From: UBA4656 sp002405525
GTDB taxonomy: Bacteria > Pseudomonadota > Gammaproteobacteria > Xanthomonadales > Ahniellaceae
Length of the DNA stretch: 64,000 nucleotides
Reading direction: 5' to 3'
Assembly (NCBI GenBank): GCA_036723735.1
Contig: DAIMGT010000003.1
Coordinates: forward strand, 41,398 to 105,397
Shown here: one piece after another, positions 8,563 to 16,734 of the stretch
How the letters are laid out: every line of letters begins with the position of its first letter
Position numbering within the stretch: the first letter of the stretch is position 1
Position numbers and translations under genes: made by a program
The notes under the pieces: model-generated
What the model was told of the DNA's origin: nothing
Database searches by the model: none
What the model saw: the letters and a program-made list of their open reading frames with translations, nothing else

Positions 8563-9471
8563 GTGCGCGCCTACTACTGCCATCACTTCGTCCTGCCGCT
8601 TCCGGACGGCCACCGGTTTCCGATGGCGAAGTACAGCCGGCTCTACGAGCGGCTGCGCGACGACCCGGGCGGGATCGAACTGGTCGAGCCGGCGCCGGCC
8701 ACGCTGGACGACCTGCTGCGTGTGCACGAAGAAGCCTACGTGCGACGGGTGCTCGACGGCACGCTATCGGCTACCGAACTGCGCCGCATCGGGTTTCCCT
8801 GGAGCCCGGCGGTTCCCGAGCGTAGCCGGCGCGTGTCGGGCGCGACCTTGGCCGCGCTGCGCGACGCGATCGGCGGCGACGGCGTGGCCGTCAACCTCGC
8901 CGGCGGCACCCACCATGCGTTCGCCGGGCGCGGCGGCGGCTACTGCATCTTCAACGACTCGGTGGTGGCCGCCCGCCACGCCCAGGCGCACGGCCTGGTC
9001 CGCCGCGTGCTGGTCGTGGACCTCGACGTCCACCAGGGCGACGGGACCGCGGCCCTGTGCCGCGGCGATCCGACGCTGTTCGCGTTCTCGATGCACGCCG
9101 CGCGCAACTACCCGGCGGTGAAGCAGGACGGCGACCTCGACGTGGCGCTGCCCGACGGCACCGACGACGCCCGCTACCTCGACGCGCTGGCGGCCCACCT
9201 GCCGCGCGCGGTCGATGCCGCACGGCCGGACGCGGTGGTGTACCTCGCGGGCGCGGATCCCTTCGCCGGCGACCGCCTCGGCCACCTCGCGCTCTCGAAG
9301 GCCGGACTGCTGCAGCGCGACCGCCAGGTCCTCGAGGCCTGCCGCCGCCTCGGGCTGCCGCTGGCAATCAGCATGGCCGGCGGCTACGCCGAGGACGTGG
9401 AGGACATCGTGGACATCCACGAGGCCACGGTGCGGTTGGCGGCCCGGTTCGCCGCTGCCGGCGCCGCGTAA
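8563..9471 (+). CDS. Histone deacetylase family protein (zinc amidohydrolase)
   Basis: The 302-residue protein belongs to the arginase/deacetylase fold group (HDAC, AcuC, acetylpolyamine amidohydrolase). Visible catalytic features are the charge-relay histidines in GGTHHAF, zinc ligands D155 and H157 in DLDVHQGDGTA, a third zinc ligand in the AGADPFAGD segment near residue 231, and the Gly-rich SMAGGYAED that carries the active-site Tyr. It would remove acetyl or similar acyl groups from a lysine or polyamine. It starts with GTG 8563, 42 nt after pckG, and may be cotranscribed with it. Since AcuC deacetylates acetyl-CoA synthetase in Bacillus, a metabolic-enzyme target is plausible but unproven. 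Confidence 0.88.
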   Translation: MRAYYCHHFVLPLPDGHRFPMAKYSRLYERLRDDPGGIELVEPAPATLDDLLRVHEEAYVRRVLDGTLSATELRRIGFPWSPAVPERSRRVSGATLAALRDAIGGDGVAVNLAGGTHHAFAGRGGGYCIFNDSVVAARHAQAHGLVRRVLVVDLDVHQGDGTAALCRGDPTLFAFSMHAARNYPAVKQDGDLDVALPDGTDDARYLDALAAHLPRAVDAARPDAVVYLAGADPFAGDRLGHLALSKAGLLQRDRQVLEACRRLGLPLAISMAGGYAEDVEDIVDIHEATVRLAARFAAAGAA

Positions 9472-9505
9472 ACCCTGCGCCGCGTTCCGGCATCCATCCG
9501 CGCAG

Positions 9506-10084
9506 ATGCTCGCGATGACCCTGCCCTCTGCCCCCGACGCCGTCGCCCACCCGGAAGCCGATCCGGATGCCGACCTGGTGCGCCGCGCCGTCGCTGGCGA
9601 TGTGCGGGCCTTCGAGGTCCTGTACCGGTCGCATGCCGCGCGCATCCACGGCGCGATGCGACGGCTGTGCGGCGGAGTGGAGGCGCGGGCGCAGGAACTC
9701 ACCCAGGACGCCTTCGTGCGGGCCTGGGAAAAACTGGCTGGTTTCCGCTTCGAGAGCCGATTCGGGACCTGGCTGTACCGGCTGGCGGTCAACGTCGCCC
9801 TGATGGACCTGCGCGCGCGCCGCGGCGGTGAGGACCGGGAGTCGGAGCTTGACGACGCCGTCGTCGCGCAGGCCGCGCCGCGCGTCGCCGACCACCGGAT
9901 CGACCTCGAACGCGGAGTCGCGGCCCTGCCGCCGCGCGCGCGCGCGGTGCTGGTGCTGCACGACATCGAGGGCTGGACCCACGAGGAGATCGGCGCCGAA
10001 CTCGGGATGGCCGTCGGGACCAGCAAGGCGCAACTGCATCGGGCGCGCGGGCTGCTCCGCCGCGCCCTGGGAGGCTCGGGATGA
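9506..10084 (+). CDS. ECF-type RNA polymerase sigma factor
   Basis: The 192-residue protein has sigma region 2 (DLVRRAVAGDVRAFEVLYRSH, then ELTQDAFVRAWEKL and FRFESRFGTWLYRLAVN) and region 4 (LPPRARAVLVLHDIEGWTHEEIGAELGMAVGTSKAQLHRAR). No region 1.1 or 3 is present, typical of extracytoplasmic-function sigma factors. ATG 9506 is used; ATG 9515 is a close alternative. The stop overlaps the next gene, a one-pass membrane protein, by ATGA, the usual sigma/anti-sigma arrangement. The third gene of the unit is an exported DUF4097 protein. The stimulus is probably in the envelope, but the regulon is unknown. Confidence 0.9.
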   Translation: MLAMTLPSAPDAVAHPEADPDADLVRRAVAGDVRAFEVLYRSHAARIHGAMRRLCGGVEARAQELTQDAFVRAWEKLAGFRFESRFGTWLYRLAVNVALMDLRARRGGEDRESELDDAVVAQAAPRVADHRIDLERGVAALPPRARAVLVLHDIEGWTHEEIGAELGMAVGTSKAQLHRARGLLRRALGGSG

Positions 10085-10581
10085 ACGAGTTCGAACTGCT
10101 GCGTGAACTGCGGGCGCTGCGGCGTCCTGCCGAACCCGCGGTCGACCTGTGGCCCGCGATCGCCGCGCGCATCCCGCCGTCGGAGGCGCGCACGCGGGCG
10201 CCCGTCCGCCGCCCGCCGTGGCCGGAGGCGCTGGCGGCGTCGATGGTGCTGGGCCTGGTTTCCATGCTCGCGCCGCGCACTGACGTGGAAGCGCCGGCCC
10301 CACCCGGCCGTGCGGCCGCGTTCGAAGGCGAAATGCCGTTGTCGGTGCGCGAAGCACGGGCGATGGACCGGGCCTACGGCGGCGCCCTGGCCGAGGTGCG
10401 CCGCGCTGCCCCGGACCCGCGTGGAGCGGTCGTCCGCGCCGACCGCGAACTCGCGGCCGCCCAGCACGCTCTGGAGCAGGCTCTCGCGCGCCGACCCGAC
10501 GCCGTCCACCTGCTCGACCTCTTGCGACGCACCCATGAACAGAGGCTGCGCTTGGCCCAGCGCCAGGCCGCCATCGGCTGA
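10081..10581 (+). CDS. Putative anti-sigma factor / membrane protein
   Basis: The 166-residue protein has a cytoplasmic N-terminal section (MNEFELLRELRALRRPAEPA), one weak hydrophobic segment at about residues 54-66 (ALAASMVLGLVSMLAP) and a charged, helical, coiled-coil-like C-terminus. It overlaps the upstream sigma gene by 4 nt, so the products are made together. Position and topology suggest an anti-sigma factor. I see no zinc-binding HxxxCxxC motif of the ZAS class, so this is inference from context only. Confidence 0.65.
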   Translation: MNEFELLRELRALRRPAEPAVDLWPAIAARIPPSEARTRAPVRRPPWPEALAASMVLGLVSMLAPRTDVEAPAPPGRAAAFEGEMPLSVREARAMDRAYGGALAEVRRAAPDPRGAVVRADRELAAAQHALEQALARRPDAVHLLDLLRRTHEQRLRLAQRQAAIG

Positions 10582-10621
10582 GCCCTCGCCGGCCGAGCCC
10601 ACCGCAACCCAGGAAGCCGAC

Positions 10622-11515
10622 ATGCGCCGCATCGTCCTCGCCATTCCCGTCGCTCTCGTCGCGCTGCCGGTCGTCGCGCAGACGCCGATCGACCGCACCA
10701 TCCCGGCCCGTCCCGATGTGCGGGTCGAGATCGCCAACGTCGCCGGCGAGATCCGCATCACCGCCTGGGACGAGCCGCGGGTGGCGATCGGTGGTGTACT
10801 GGGCAAGGGCTCGCGCCTGGAGATCGACGGCGAGGGTGGGCGCGTCTCGGTCCGCGTCCAGGCCGGCCGGGGCGGCGCGTTCTGGAGCTGGGGCGGCCGC
10901 GGCGCGGACGACACGCGCCTCGATCTGCGCGTGCCGCGCGCGGCCGCGCTCGACATCGACGCGGTCAGCGCCGACGTGCAGGTGGATGGCCTGGACGACA
11001 GCCGCGAGCTGTCGATCGAGGGCGTCAGCGGCGAGGTGCGCGTGTCGGCGGCGGTGCAGCGGCTGAACGTGGTGAGCATCAGCGGCGACATCGAGGTGCG
11101 CGGCCGCGGCGAGCGCAGCGTGCTGCAGTCGGTCAGCGGCGACATCGAGGCCCGCGGGCTGGAGGGCGAGATCGACCTCGAAACCGTGTCGGGCGATGCG
11201 CGCCTCGAGGCGGGTGCGGTGGATCGCCTTGCGCTGAGCACGGTGTCGGGTTCGATCGAGGCCGACGTCACGCCGCGCGGCGCGGCCGACATCCGGGGCG
11301 ACACGATGAGCGGCGACCTGCGCCTGCGCGTGCCTGCCGACCTGTCGGCGCGGATCGAGGCCGCGACCGTCAGCGGCGGCATCGGTTCCGACTTCGGAAC
11401 GGTCGAGAAGCAGGAGTACGGGTCGGGCGAGCGGCTGCGCGTCCGGGTCGGCGAAGGCGCCGCGCGGGTCGAACTGGAAAGCTTCTCCGGCGACCTCGAG
11501 ATCCGCCGCCGCTGA
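10622..11515 (+). CDS. Exported DUF4097-family beta-repeat protein
   Basis: The 297-residue protein begins with a signal peptide (MRRIVLAIPVALVALPVVAQ). The rest is a parallel-beta repeat in which short units recur, such as VSGEVRV, ISGDIEV, VSGDIEA, VSGDARL, VSGSIEA and VSGGIGS, spaced about 20 residues apart. This is the DUF4097 'putative adhesin' pattern. A WSWGGRG insertion sits near residue 85. It lies 40 nt after the anti-sigma-like gene on the same strand, so it is probably part of the sigma operon as an envelope sensor, effector or target. Biochemical role unknown. Confidence 0.82.
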   Translation: MRRIVLAIPVALVALPVVAQTPIDRTIPARPDVRVEIANVAGEIRITAWDEPRVAIGGVLGKGSRLEIDGEGGRVSVRVQAGRGGAFWSWGGRGADDTRLDLRVPRAAALDIDAVSADVQVDGLDDSRELSIEGVSGEVRVSAAVQRLNVVSISGDIEVRGRGERSVLQSVSGDIEARGLEGEIDLETVSGDARLEAGAVDRLALSTVSGSIEADVTPRGAADIRGDTMSGDLRLRVPADLSARIEAATVSGGIGSDFGTVEKQEYGSGERLRVRVGEGAARVELESFSGDLEIRRR

Positions 11516-11628
11516 GCGGCGGATCGTGCGGGAAAAGGTCGCGCCGCAGCAGCCGCCGAGGCCGGAGCGCCGGGCCGCGGTCCGCCGCTGCGTCGCGGCT
11601 TCGCCGGGCATTCGCCCCCCGGAAACGA

Positions 11629-11654
11629 CTGCGGCCCCGTTTCCGGGGCCGCAG
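11629..11654 (-). terminator. Hairpin terminator of the TonB receptor gene
   Basis: CTGCGGCCCCG, a 4-nt loop TTTC, then CGGGGCCGCAG form a perfect 11-bp GC-rich stem 27 nt beyond the receptor stop codon. No clean U-run follows (TCGTTTCC on the minus strand). It lies between two convergent genes and may stop both transcripts. Confidence 0.6.
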
Positions 11655-11681
11655 ATGTTGCGTGATGCGTCGACCGCTCGA

Positions 11682-14507
11682 TCAGAACCTCTGGCTGTAC
11701 TGCACGTACCAGAAACGGCCCGGCACTTCGTACTGCGGGTCGAACGAGTTGGCGAAGGTCGAGAACGCGATCGGCGGGTCCTTGTCCAGCAGGTTGCGCA
11801 CGCCGGCCGTCACGCGGCCGTCCCACGGCGCGTCCCAGGTGCCCTGCAGGTCGAAGTACCAGGTGTCGTCAATCTTGTTCTCGCCGAACGGGTACTGCGG
11901 CGAGCCGTCCGGGTTCGAGCACAGGTTCGCCAGCGCGGGCTGGCCGATGCCGAAGGCCGTGTCGACGACCACCGAGCAGTCCTCGTCGAGCGCCGAGACG
12001 TAGCGCGCGGTGAGCGTCGCGCCCCAGTCGCCGAGCTGCCAGTTGGTGGAGACGTTGCTGCGGATGCGCCAGACCGGGAAGCGGTCGAAGTACAGGCCCA
12101 CCACGTTGTCGCCCTCGGACTGGCCGATTTCGCCGTAGTACGCGTAGTACGTCGAGTCCCAGTTCACCCGGAACTTGCCGAAGTCGGTGTCGAAGCGGTA
12201 GTCGGCGGTGAAGTCGTAGCCTTCCACTTCGGTGCCGCCCGGCAGGTTCTGGTTGCCGGCGAACAGTCCGTTGACGTCACCCAGCGCGTTGCGCTGGATC
12301 AGGGCGCAGGCGTTGAGGTTGCCGTTCAAGTAGCAGTCGTTGAGGATGAAACCGCCGCTGCGCGCGCCGATCGAGTTGGTGATCTCGATGTTGTACCAGT
12401 CGAGGTACAGGTCGAGGCCCTCGACGAACGACGGGCTGTAGACCATTCCCAGGGTCTTGCTGCGCGACTCTTCCGGCAGCAGGTTCGCATTGCCGCCGAT
12501 GGTGATGCGGATCTGCGAGTTGGTCTGCTGGTAGCCGGCCGGCACGCCGGCGATGCCGCCGATGCCGTTGCGGCAGTTGGCCAGCACCTGGCCGGTCGGG
12601 CGCGACGACGCCGAGCACGGGTCGGTGACGGTCGGGAACGAGTCCGAATTGCCGAGGAACAGCTCCGACACCGACGGTGCGCGGAACCCGTCGGCGTAGT
12701 TGCCGCGGACCAGCAGGTCGGCGATGGGCTTCCAGCGGAAACCGATCTTCGGGTTGGTGGTGTCGCCGAAGTTCGAGAAGTCGGAGTAGCGCGCGGCCAC
12801 CGACAACTCGAACACCTCCGCGAAGGCCATGTCCTTGAGCACCGGCACGTTGAACTCGGCGTACACCTCGTTCTGCGAGAAGCCGCCGCGGGTCGGCTGG
12901 CGGATGTTGCCGGTCGACGCGCCCGAGGCGATCAGGGCGTCCGGCTGGTCGAAACCGTCCTCGCGGCGGTACTCGTAGCCGGCGGCGAAGCCCAGCGGAC
13001 CGGCCGGCAGCTCGAACAGGTCGCCGGTGAGGTTCGCGGAGTAGTTGTAGAGCTTCTTGTACGCCGTGTCCTGAGCCACGAACGAGGCGTAGTCGACCAT
13101 CTGCTGGGTGAAGCCTGCCGGCCCCTGGAAGATGTTGATCGGCACGCAGCCGGCGATCGGCGCGGTCGGGGTGCCGCAGCGCGGCGTGCCCGACGAATCG
13201 CGGAACGACGGGCCGAGGCCGAGGCGCAGACGGTTGAGGTCGAACAGACCGAAGGTGATGTCACGCGCCTCGTTGTCCGTGTAGGTGTAGTTCACGTCCC
13301 ACGAGAACGAACGGTCGAACAGGTCGAACGCACCGTCGAGGCCGCCGGCGAAGTAGAACGTGTCGACGTCCTGGTTGAACGAGCGCAGCTGGCGCGTGTT
13401 GCGGTACTGCGCGCGGAACACGTCGGCGCCGAACGGGTTGAACACGTTGGCGGCCGGGATCGGGAATGCCGCGAGGCCCACGTTGATCGTGCCGAACACC
13501 AGCGGCATCGCCGCCAGCAGCTGCTCCGACTTGCGCTCGTTGATCACCGCGGTGGTGGTGAAGCGGATGCTGTCGGTGATGTTGTAGCGGGCTTGCGCGT
13601 AGATCGCGGTGCGCTCCTGCGGGGTCTGCAGGTAGTTGTCCGGCGCGAAGTTGAAGCCGTCGGTCGCCAGATCGAACGGCTTGTAGTCGGCCGACGCGGT
13701 GCCCGGACGGCCTGGGATCAGGGTGAAGGTGCCCGGACGGCCGGTCACGCCGAAACGCCCGAACGGCGTGGTCGACGACGCACCGGTGAACACGTTGTTG
13801 CCGCCGAAGCCAGTCAGCGGCACCGCCGACAGCGGGCGGTCGCCGGCGAAGATCGGCTCCTGCTTGACGTAGGAAACGTTCAGCACCGCGGACGCGCGGT
13901 CGGTCGAGGAGCCGATGGTGAAGTCGTAAAGCGCCGTCTTGCCGTCGCCTTCTTCGTTCTCACCGACGTACACCGTGGCTTCCGCACCGTCGTAGTTGTC
14001 GCGCGTGGTGATGTTGACCACGCCCGCGATGGCGTCGGTGCCGTAGATCGCCGACGCGCCGTCCTTCAGGACTTCGACGCGCTCGACCACCGACACCGGG
14101 ATCGTGTTCAGGTCCACCTGGCCGCCGAGGCCGGTGACCCAGCGCCGGCCATTGACCAGCACCAGGGTGCGGTTGGCGCCGAGGTTGCGCAGGTTGATGC
14201 GCGTCTCGCCGTTGCCGCCGTTGTTGAAGGTGGTGTTCAGGGTGGCGCCGTTGGTGGACAGATCCTGCAGGATGTCGCCGACCGAGGTCAGGCCGGTGCG
14301 CTGCAGGTCCTGACGCTCCAGCACGAACACCGGCTGGGAGGTCTCGATGTCGGTGCGCTTGATGCGCGAACCGACCACGGTGATCGTATCGAGCTGTTCG
14401 GCGTCCTGATCCTGGGCGAACGCAACGGCGGCAGGAGCCGCGGTGGCGACCGCACCGAGGGTCAGAGCCAGCCGAACGGACTTCGACAGCTCATTGAATC
14501 GGGTCAT
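11682..14507 (-). CDS. TonB-dependent outer-membrane receptor
   Basis: At 941 residues this is a full-length TonB-dependent transporter. It has a signal peptide (MTRFNELSKSVRLALTLGAVATA, ending near AFA), the TonB box DTITVVGSRI, a plug domain (QPVFVLERQDLQRTGLTSVGDIL, GASAIYGTDAIAGVVNITTR) and a 22-strand-type barrel ending in RFWYVQYSQRF, with the C-terminal Phe needed for BAM insertion. It imports a ligand across the outer membrane using TonB energy; the ligand is not evident and no siderophore genes are nearby. The chosen ATG 14507 has GGAGA 8 nt upstream; a TTG at 14522 is less likely. The leader contains two small inverted repeats. Confidence 0.93.
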   Translation of the reverse strand: MTRFNELSKSVRLALTLGAVATAAPAAVAFAQDQDAEQLDTITVVGSRIKRTDIETSQPVFVLERQDLQRTGLTSVGDILQDLSTNGATLNTTFNNGGNGETRINLRNLGANRTLVLVNGRRWVTGLGGQVDLNTIPVSVVERVEVLKDGASAIYGTDAIAGVVNITTRDNYDGAEATVYVGENEEGDGKTALYDFTIGSSTDRASAVLNVSYVKQEPIFAGDRPLSAVPLTGFGGNNVFTGASSTTPFGRFGVTGRPGTFTLIPGRPGTASADYKPFDLATDGFNFAPDNYLQTPQERTAIYAQARYNITDSIRFTTTAVINERKSEQLLAAMPLVFGTINVGLAAFPIPAANVFNPFGADVFRAQYRNTRQLRSFNQDVDTFYFAGGLDGAFDLFDRSFSWDVNYTYTDNEARDITFGLFDLNRLRLGLGPSFRDSSGTPRCGTPTAPIAGCVPINIFQGPAGFTQQMVDYASFVAQDTAYKKLYNYSANLTGDLFELPAGPLGFAAGYEYRREDGFDQPDALIASGASTGNIRQPTRGGFSQNEVYAEFNVPVLKDMAFAEVFELSVAARYSDFSNFGDTTNPKIGFRWKPIADLLVRGNYADGFRAPSVSELFLGNSDSFPTVTDPCSASSRPTGQVLANCRNGIGGIAGVPAGYQQTNSQIRITIGGNANLLPEESRSKTLGMVYSPSFVEGLDLYLDWYNIEITNSIGARSGGFILNDCYLNGNLNACALIQRNALGDVNGLFAGNQNLPGGTEVEGYDFTADYRFDTDFGKFRVNWDSTYYAYYGEIGQSEGDNVVGLYFDRFPVWRIRSNVSTNWQLGDWGATLTARYVSALDEDCSVVVDTAFGIGQPALANLCSNPDGSPQYPFGENKIDDTWYFDLQGTWDAPWDGRVTAGVRNLLDKDPPIAFSTFANSFDPQYEVPGRFWYVQYSQRF

Positions 14508-14573
14508 GTTGTTTCTCTCCAACGTCAGAGGTTCGAACGGGTCGGGGACTAGTCATCGACCATCCGTGGGCTC

Positions 14574-14608
14574 GGCCGGCATCGTGCCGGCCTACCGAAA
14601 AGTTTCGG
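14574..14608 (-). promoter_or_regulatory. Two small inverted repeats in the receptor leader
   Basis: GGCCGGC-ATCGT-GCCGGCC (14574-14592) and CCGAAA-AG-TTTCGG (14595-14608) stand side by side about 65-100 nt before the receptor start. A more AT-rich stretch at about 14619-14640 lies beyond and could hold the promoter. They may be RNA hairpins or protein sites; nothing identifies a specific regulator. Confidence 0.35.
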
Positions 14609-14702
14609 CAGTGCCGGATGATAACAACAAACTCACAAATGGCGAAACGGCAGCCGCCGGCCTCGGGCCTCGGGCCCTGGCGGGGGCCTGCGGACGGGAC
14701 CG

Positions 14703-15677
14703 TCAGAGGTCCTGGGTATAGCGCACGTAGGGGGTGCGAGCGGTGGCTTCGTCGAACACCGGCGCCGCCGGTGCCGGCAGGCCGTCACGGACGCTGCGGC
14801 CGACCAGGTTCTGCGCCCCGATCGACAGTTCGCCGCGCCATGGGGTACGCCAGGAGAAGCCGATGTCGACACCGTTCCACAGCGGCTCGATGCCGTTCGG
14901 CAAGCGCAGCGTGCGGCCGGTGATGCCGCCGCTGAATGGCCCATAGGCCAGTCCGATCTGGAGTGCGGCCTGGTCGAGCGCCAGCGGCGCGGTACCGGGC
15001 ACGATCTGCCATTGCGTTTCCCCCACACTGGTGGCGAAGATCACGCCGCCCCAGGGCGCCACCCGCCAAAGGCCGGCGGCCGAGAGATCCCGCGTCTCGC
15101 CGGGGCCGAAGGGCAGCAGCAGTCCGGGCGCTTCGCCCGGCCCGCGGCTGCCGGAACCGGGAAGGGCGGCGATCGTGCCCAGAGTCCAGCCGGTCTGGCG
15201 GCCCGCGGACAAGGCCAGTTCGAGCGATCCGCCGGACCAGGACAACCCTGCGCCCTGCAGGGTCGGACCCGGCTGCGGCGCGGTGCCGGGAGCGGCCTGC
15301 AGGGCGCACTCTGCGCCGTGCGCCACCATGCCTACCATGCCCTGGCACCAGGTCGGAGGCGGGACCGGAACGAGCACGGGCGCGTACTGCTGTTGCCACG
15401 CGCTGGCGCGCACCCGCGGCCCATCGGTGCCCTCGACCGCGAACAGCCCGCCGATGGTCAGCGTGCCGGCCACGACGCCGCGCGGCACCGGATGCAGTGG
15501 GGCGACCAGGATCGCGCCCGCGTCCTGGCCGGCGCCGGCTGCGGCCAGCCAGTCGCCGTCCGCGGACAGGCGGAACGATATGGGCGGGTCCCCGGCCGAC
15601 TGCGCACGCGGTTCCGCCGGCGTGGCCACCAGGGCGGCGCCGAGCAGGCCCAGCAGAAGGACGGAGGACAGACGCAT
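14703..15677 (-). CDS. Exported protein with TonB-receptor-like C-terminus
   Basis: The 324-residue protein has a signal peptide (MRLSSVLLLGLLGAALVATPAEPRA). I recognise no full domain. The final 45 residues, GELSIGAQNLVGRSVRDG to TPYVRYTQDL, closely resemble the last strands of TonB receptors (NLxxxDP...WYVQYSQRF in the neighbour), except that the protein ends in Leu instead of Phe. Gly-rich alternating strands through the middle fit a small beta-barrel, so an outer-membrane location is inferred. There is no TonB box or plug. It is transcribed in the same direction as, and upstream of, the receptor gene (195 nt apart), and may be a partner or a shortened receptor derivative. Confidence 0.7.
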   Translation of the reverse strand: MRLSSVLLLGLLGAALVATPAEPRAQSAGDPPISFRLSADGDWLAAAGAGQDAGAILVAPLHPVPRGVVAGTLTIGGLFAVEGTDGPRVRASAWQQQYAPVLVPVPPPTWCQGMVGMVAHGAECALQAAPGTAPQPGPTLQGAGLSWSGGSLELALSAGRQTGWTLGTIAALPGSGSRGPGEAPGLLLPFGPGETRDLSAAGLWRVAPWGGVIFATSVGETQWQIVPGTAPLALDQAALQIGLAYGPFSGGITGRTLRLPNGIEPLWNGVDIGFSWRTPWRGELSIGAQNLVGRSVRDGLPAPAAPVFDEATARTPYVRYTQDL

Positions 15678-15791
15678 GGGGCAGCGGATGGGTGTGAAGA
15701 TCGTTCTGACCGGGGAAACCCGGCGAAGTTCATGCCGTGGCCGGCAAATCCCTCGCCCTGCGGGAAGTCTAATCCAACGTGGCGTCGGCCA

Positions 15792-16724
15792 CTACGCGCC
15801 CGCCGGCCCGTCGGACCGCCGGTCGGCGCCGGGCGCCGCCGCCGGCGGGTGGAACAGCCTGTCGAGCATGGAGCGATCGAAGGCATAGCCCTGGCCGCAG
15901 AACTCGCAGCGGACCGCCATCGCGCCGGCGGCATCGAGCGCCGCCCTCGCCTCGGGCTCGCCGAGACTGAGCAGGACTCGTTCCACCCGCTCCCGACTGC
16001 AGCTGCAGGCGAAGGCGAGCCGGCGCCCGGGTTGCAGGCGCACGTCGTCCTCGACGAACAGACGGCGCAGCACTGTCTCCGGGGCGAGGGTGAGCAGTTC
16101 CTCGTCGGTAACGGTGCGGAACAGGAATCCGAGGCGCTCGAAATCGGCGCTCGGCGCACGGTCGCCGTGGCCGCCCTCGTCGGGGACCTGCTGCAGCAGC
16201 ATGCCGGCGCAGACCGTGTCGGTGGCGGCCAGGCGGATCGCGGTCGGCAACTGCTCGGAGCGTTCGAAATAGCCCTCGAAGGCCTGTTCGAGGCGTTCGC
16301 CCTCCAGCGGCACCAGTCCCTGATAGCGCAGCCCGCCGGGTCGCTCGATGGTGATCGCCAGCAGCGCGTCGCCGCCGACCGCATCGAGCCGCGCCGGCAG
16401 GGTCGCGCCCGGCACGGTGCGCGCAATGGCGCGCACCGTGCCGGCATCGGTGCACTCGCCGAACAGCGTGCCCACGGTCGACGGCGCGCGCAGCTGCACC
16501 GACACGCTGCCGCGCATCTTGATGTCGCCGGCGAACAGGGCGGCCGCGGTCTGGCACTGGCCGAGCCAGTTCAGCACCTGCGGCGCGCCGGCGCCGTGCG
16601 CCGCGATTGTCCGCCATGCGGGCCCGAGGCGCGCGATGACGCCGCGCACGCCGGTGCGCTCGACGTGGAACGGCCGCAGCCAATCTCCACCAGCGGTCGA
16701 AATCAGGGAAGATGGTGCGCTCAT
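15792..16724 (-). CDS. hslO: Redox-regulated chaperone Hsp33
   Basis: Hsp33 is a cytoplasmic holdase chaperone switched on by oxidative unfolding. The 310-residue protein shows the family core (DWLRPFHVERTGVRGVIARLG near the start, then GAPQVLNWLGQCQTAAALFA) and the C-terminal redox switch: CSC and CEFC separated by 30 residues, giving the CxC-X27-32-CxxC zinc site with all four cysteines. The start is ATG 16724 (MSAPSSL); there is no obvious Shine-Dalgarno sequence. The frame is open further upstream, but that part is the antisense of mtgA. Its start codon nearly abuts that of the divergent mtgA, so its promoter must lie inside mtgA coding sequence. Confidence 0.93.
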   Translation of the reverse strand: MSAPSSLISTAGGDWLRPFHVERTGVRGVIARLGPAWRTIAAHGAGAPQVLNWLGQCQTAAALFAGDIKMRGSVSVQLRAPSTVGTLFGECTDAGTVRAIARTVPGATLPARLDAVGGDALLAITIERPGGLRYQGLVPLEGERLEQAFEGYFERSEQLPTAIRLAATDTVCAGMLLQQVPDEGGHGDRAPSADFERLGFLFRTVTDEELLTLAPETVLRRLFVEDDVRLQPGRRLAFACSCSRERVERVLLSLGEPEARAALDAAGAMAVRCEFCGQGYAFDRSMLDRLFHPPAAAPGADRRSDGPAGA

Positions 16725-16734
16725 GAGGCGAAGT

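Noticed and set aside
11526..14552. A plus-strand open frame of about 1,000 codons
   Set aside because: It is the exact antisense of the TonB receptor; the receptor has all family motifs, and the antisense product is a compositional artefact of high GC.
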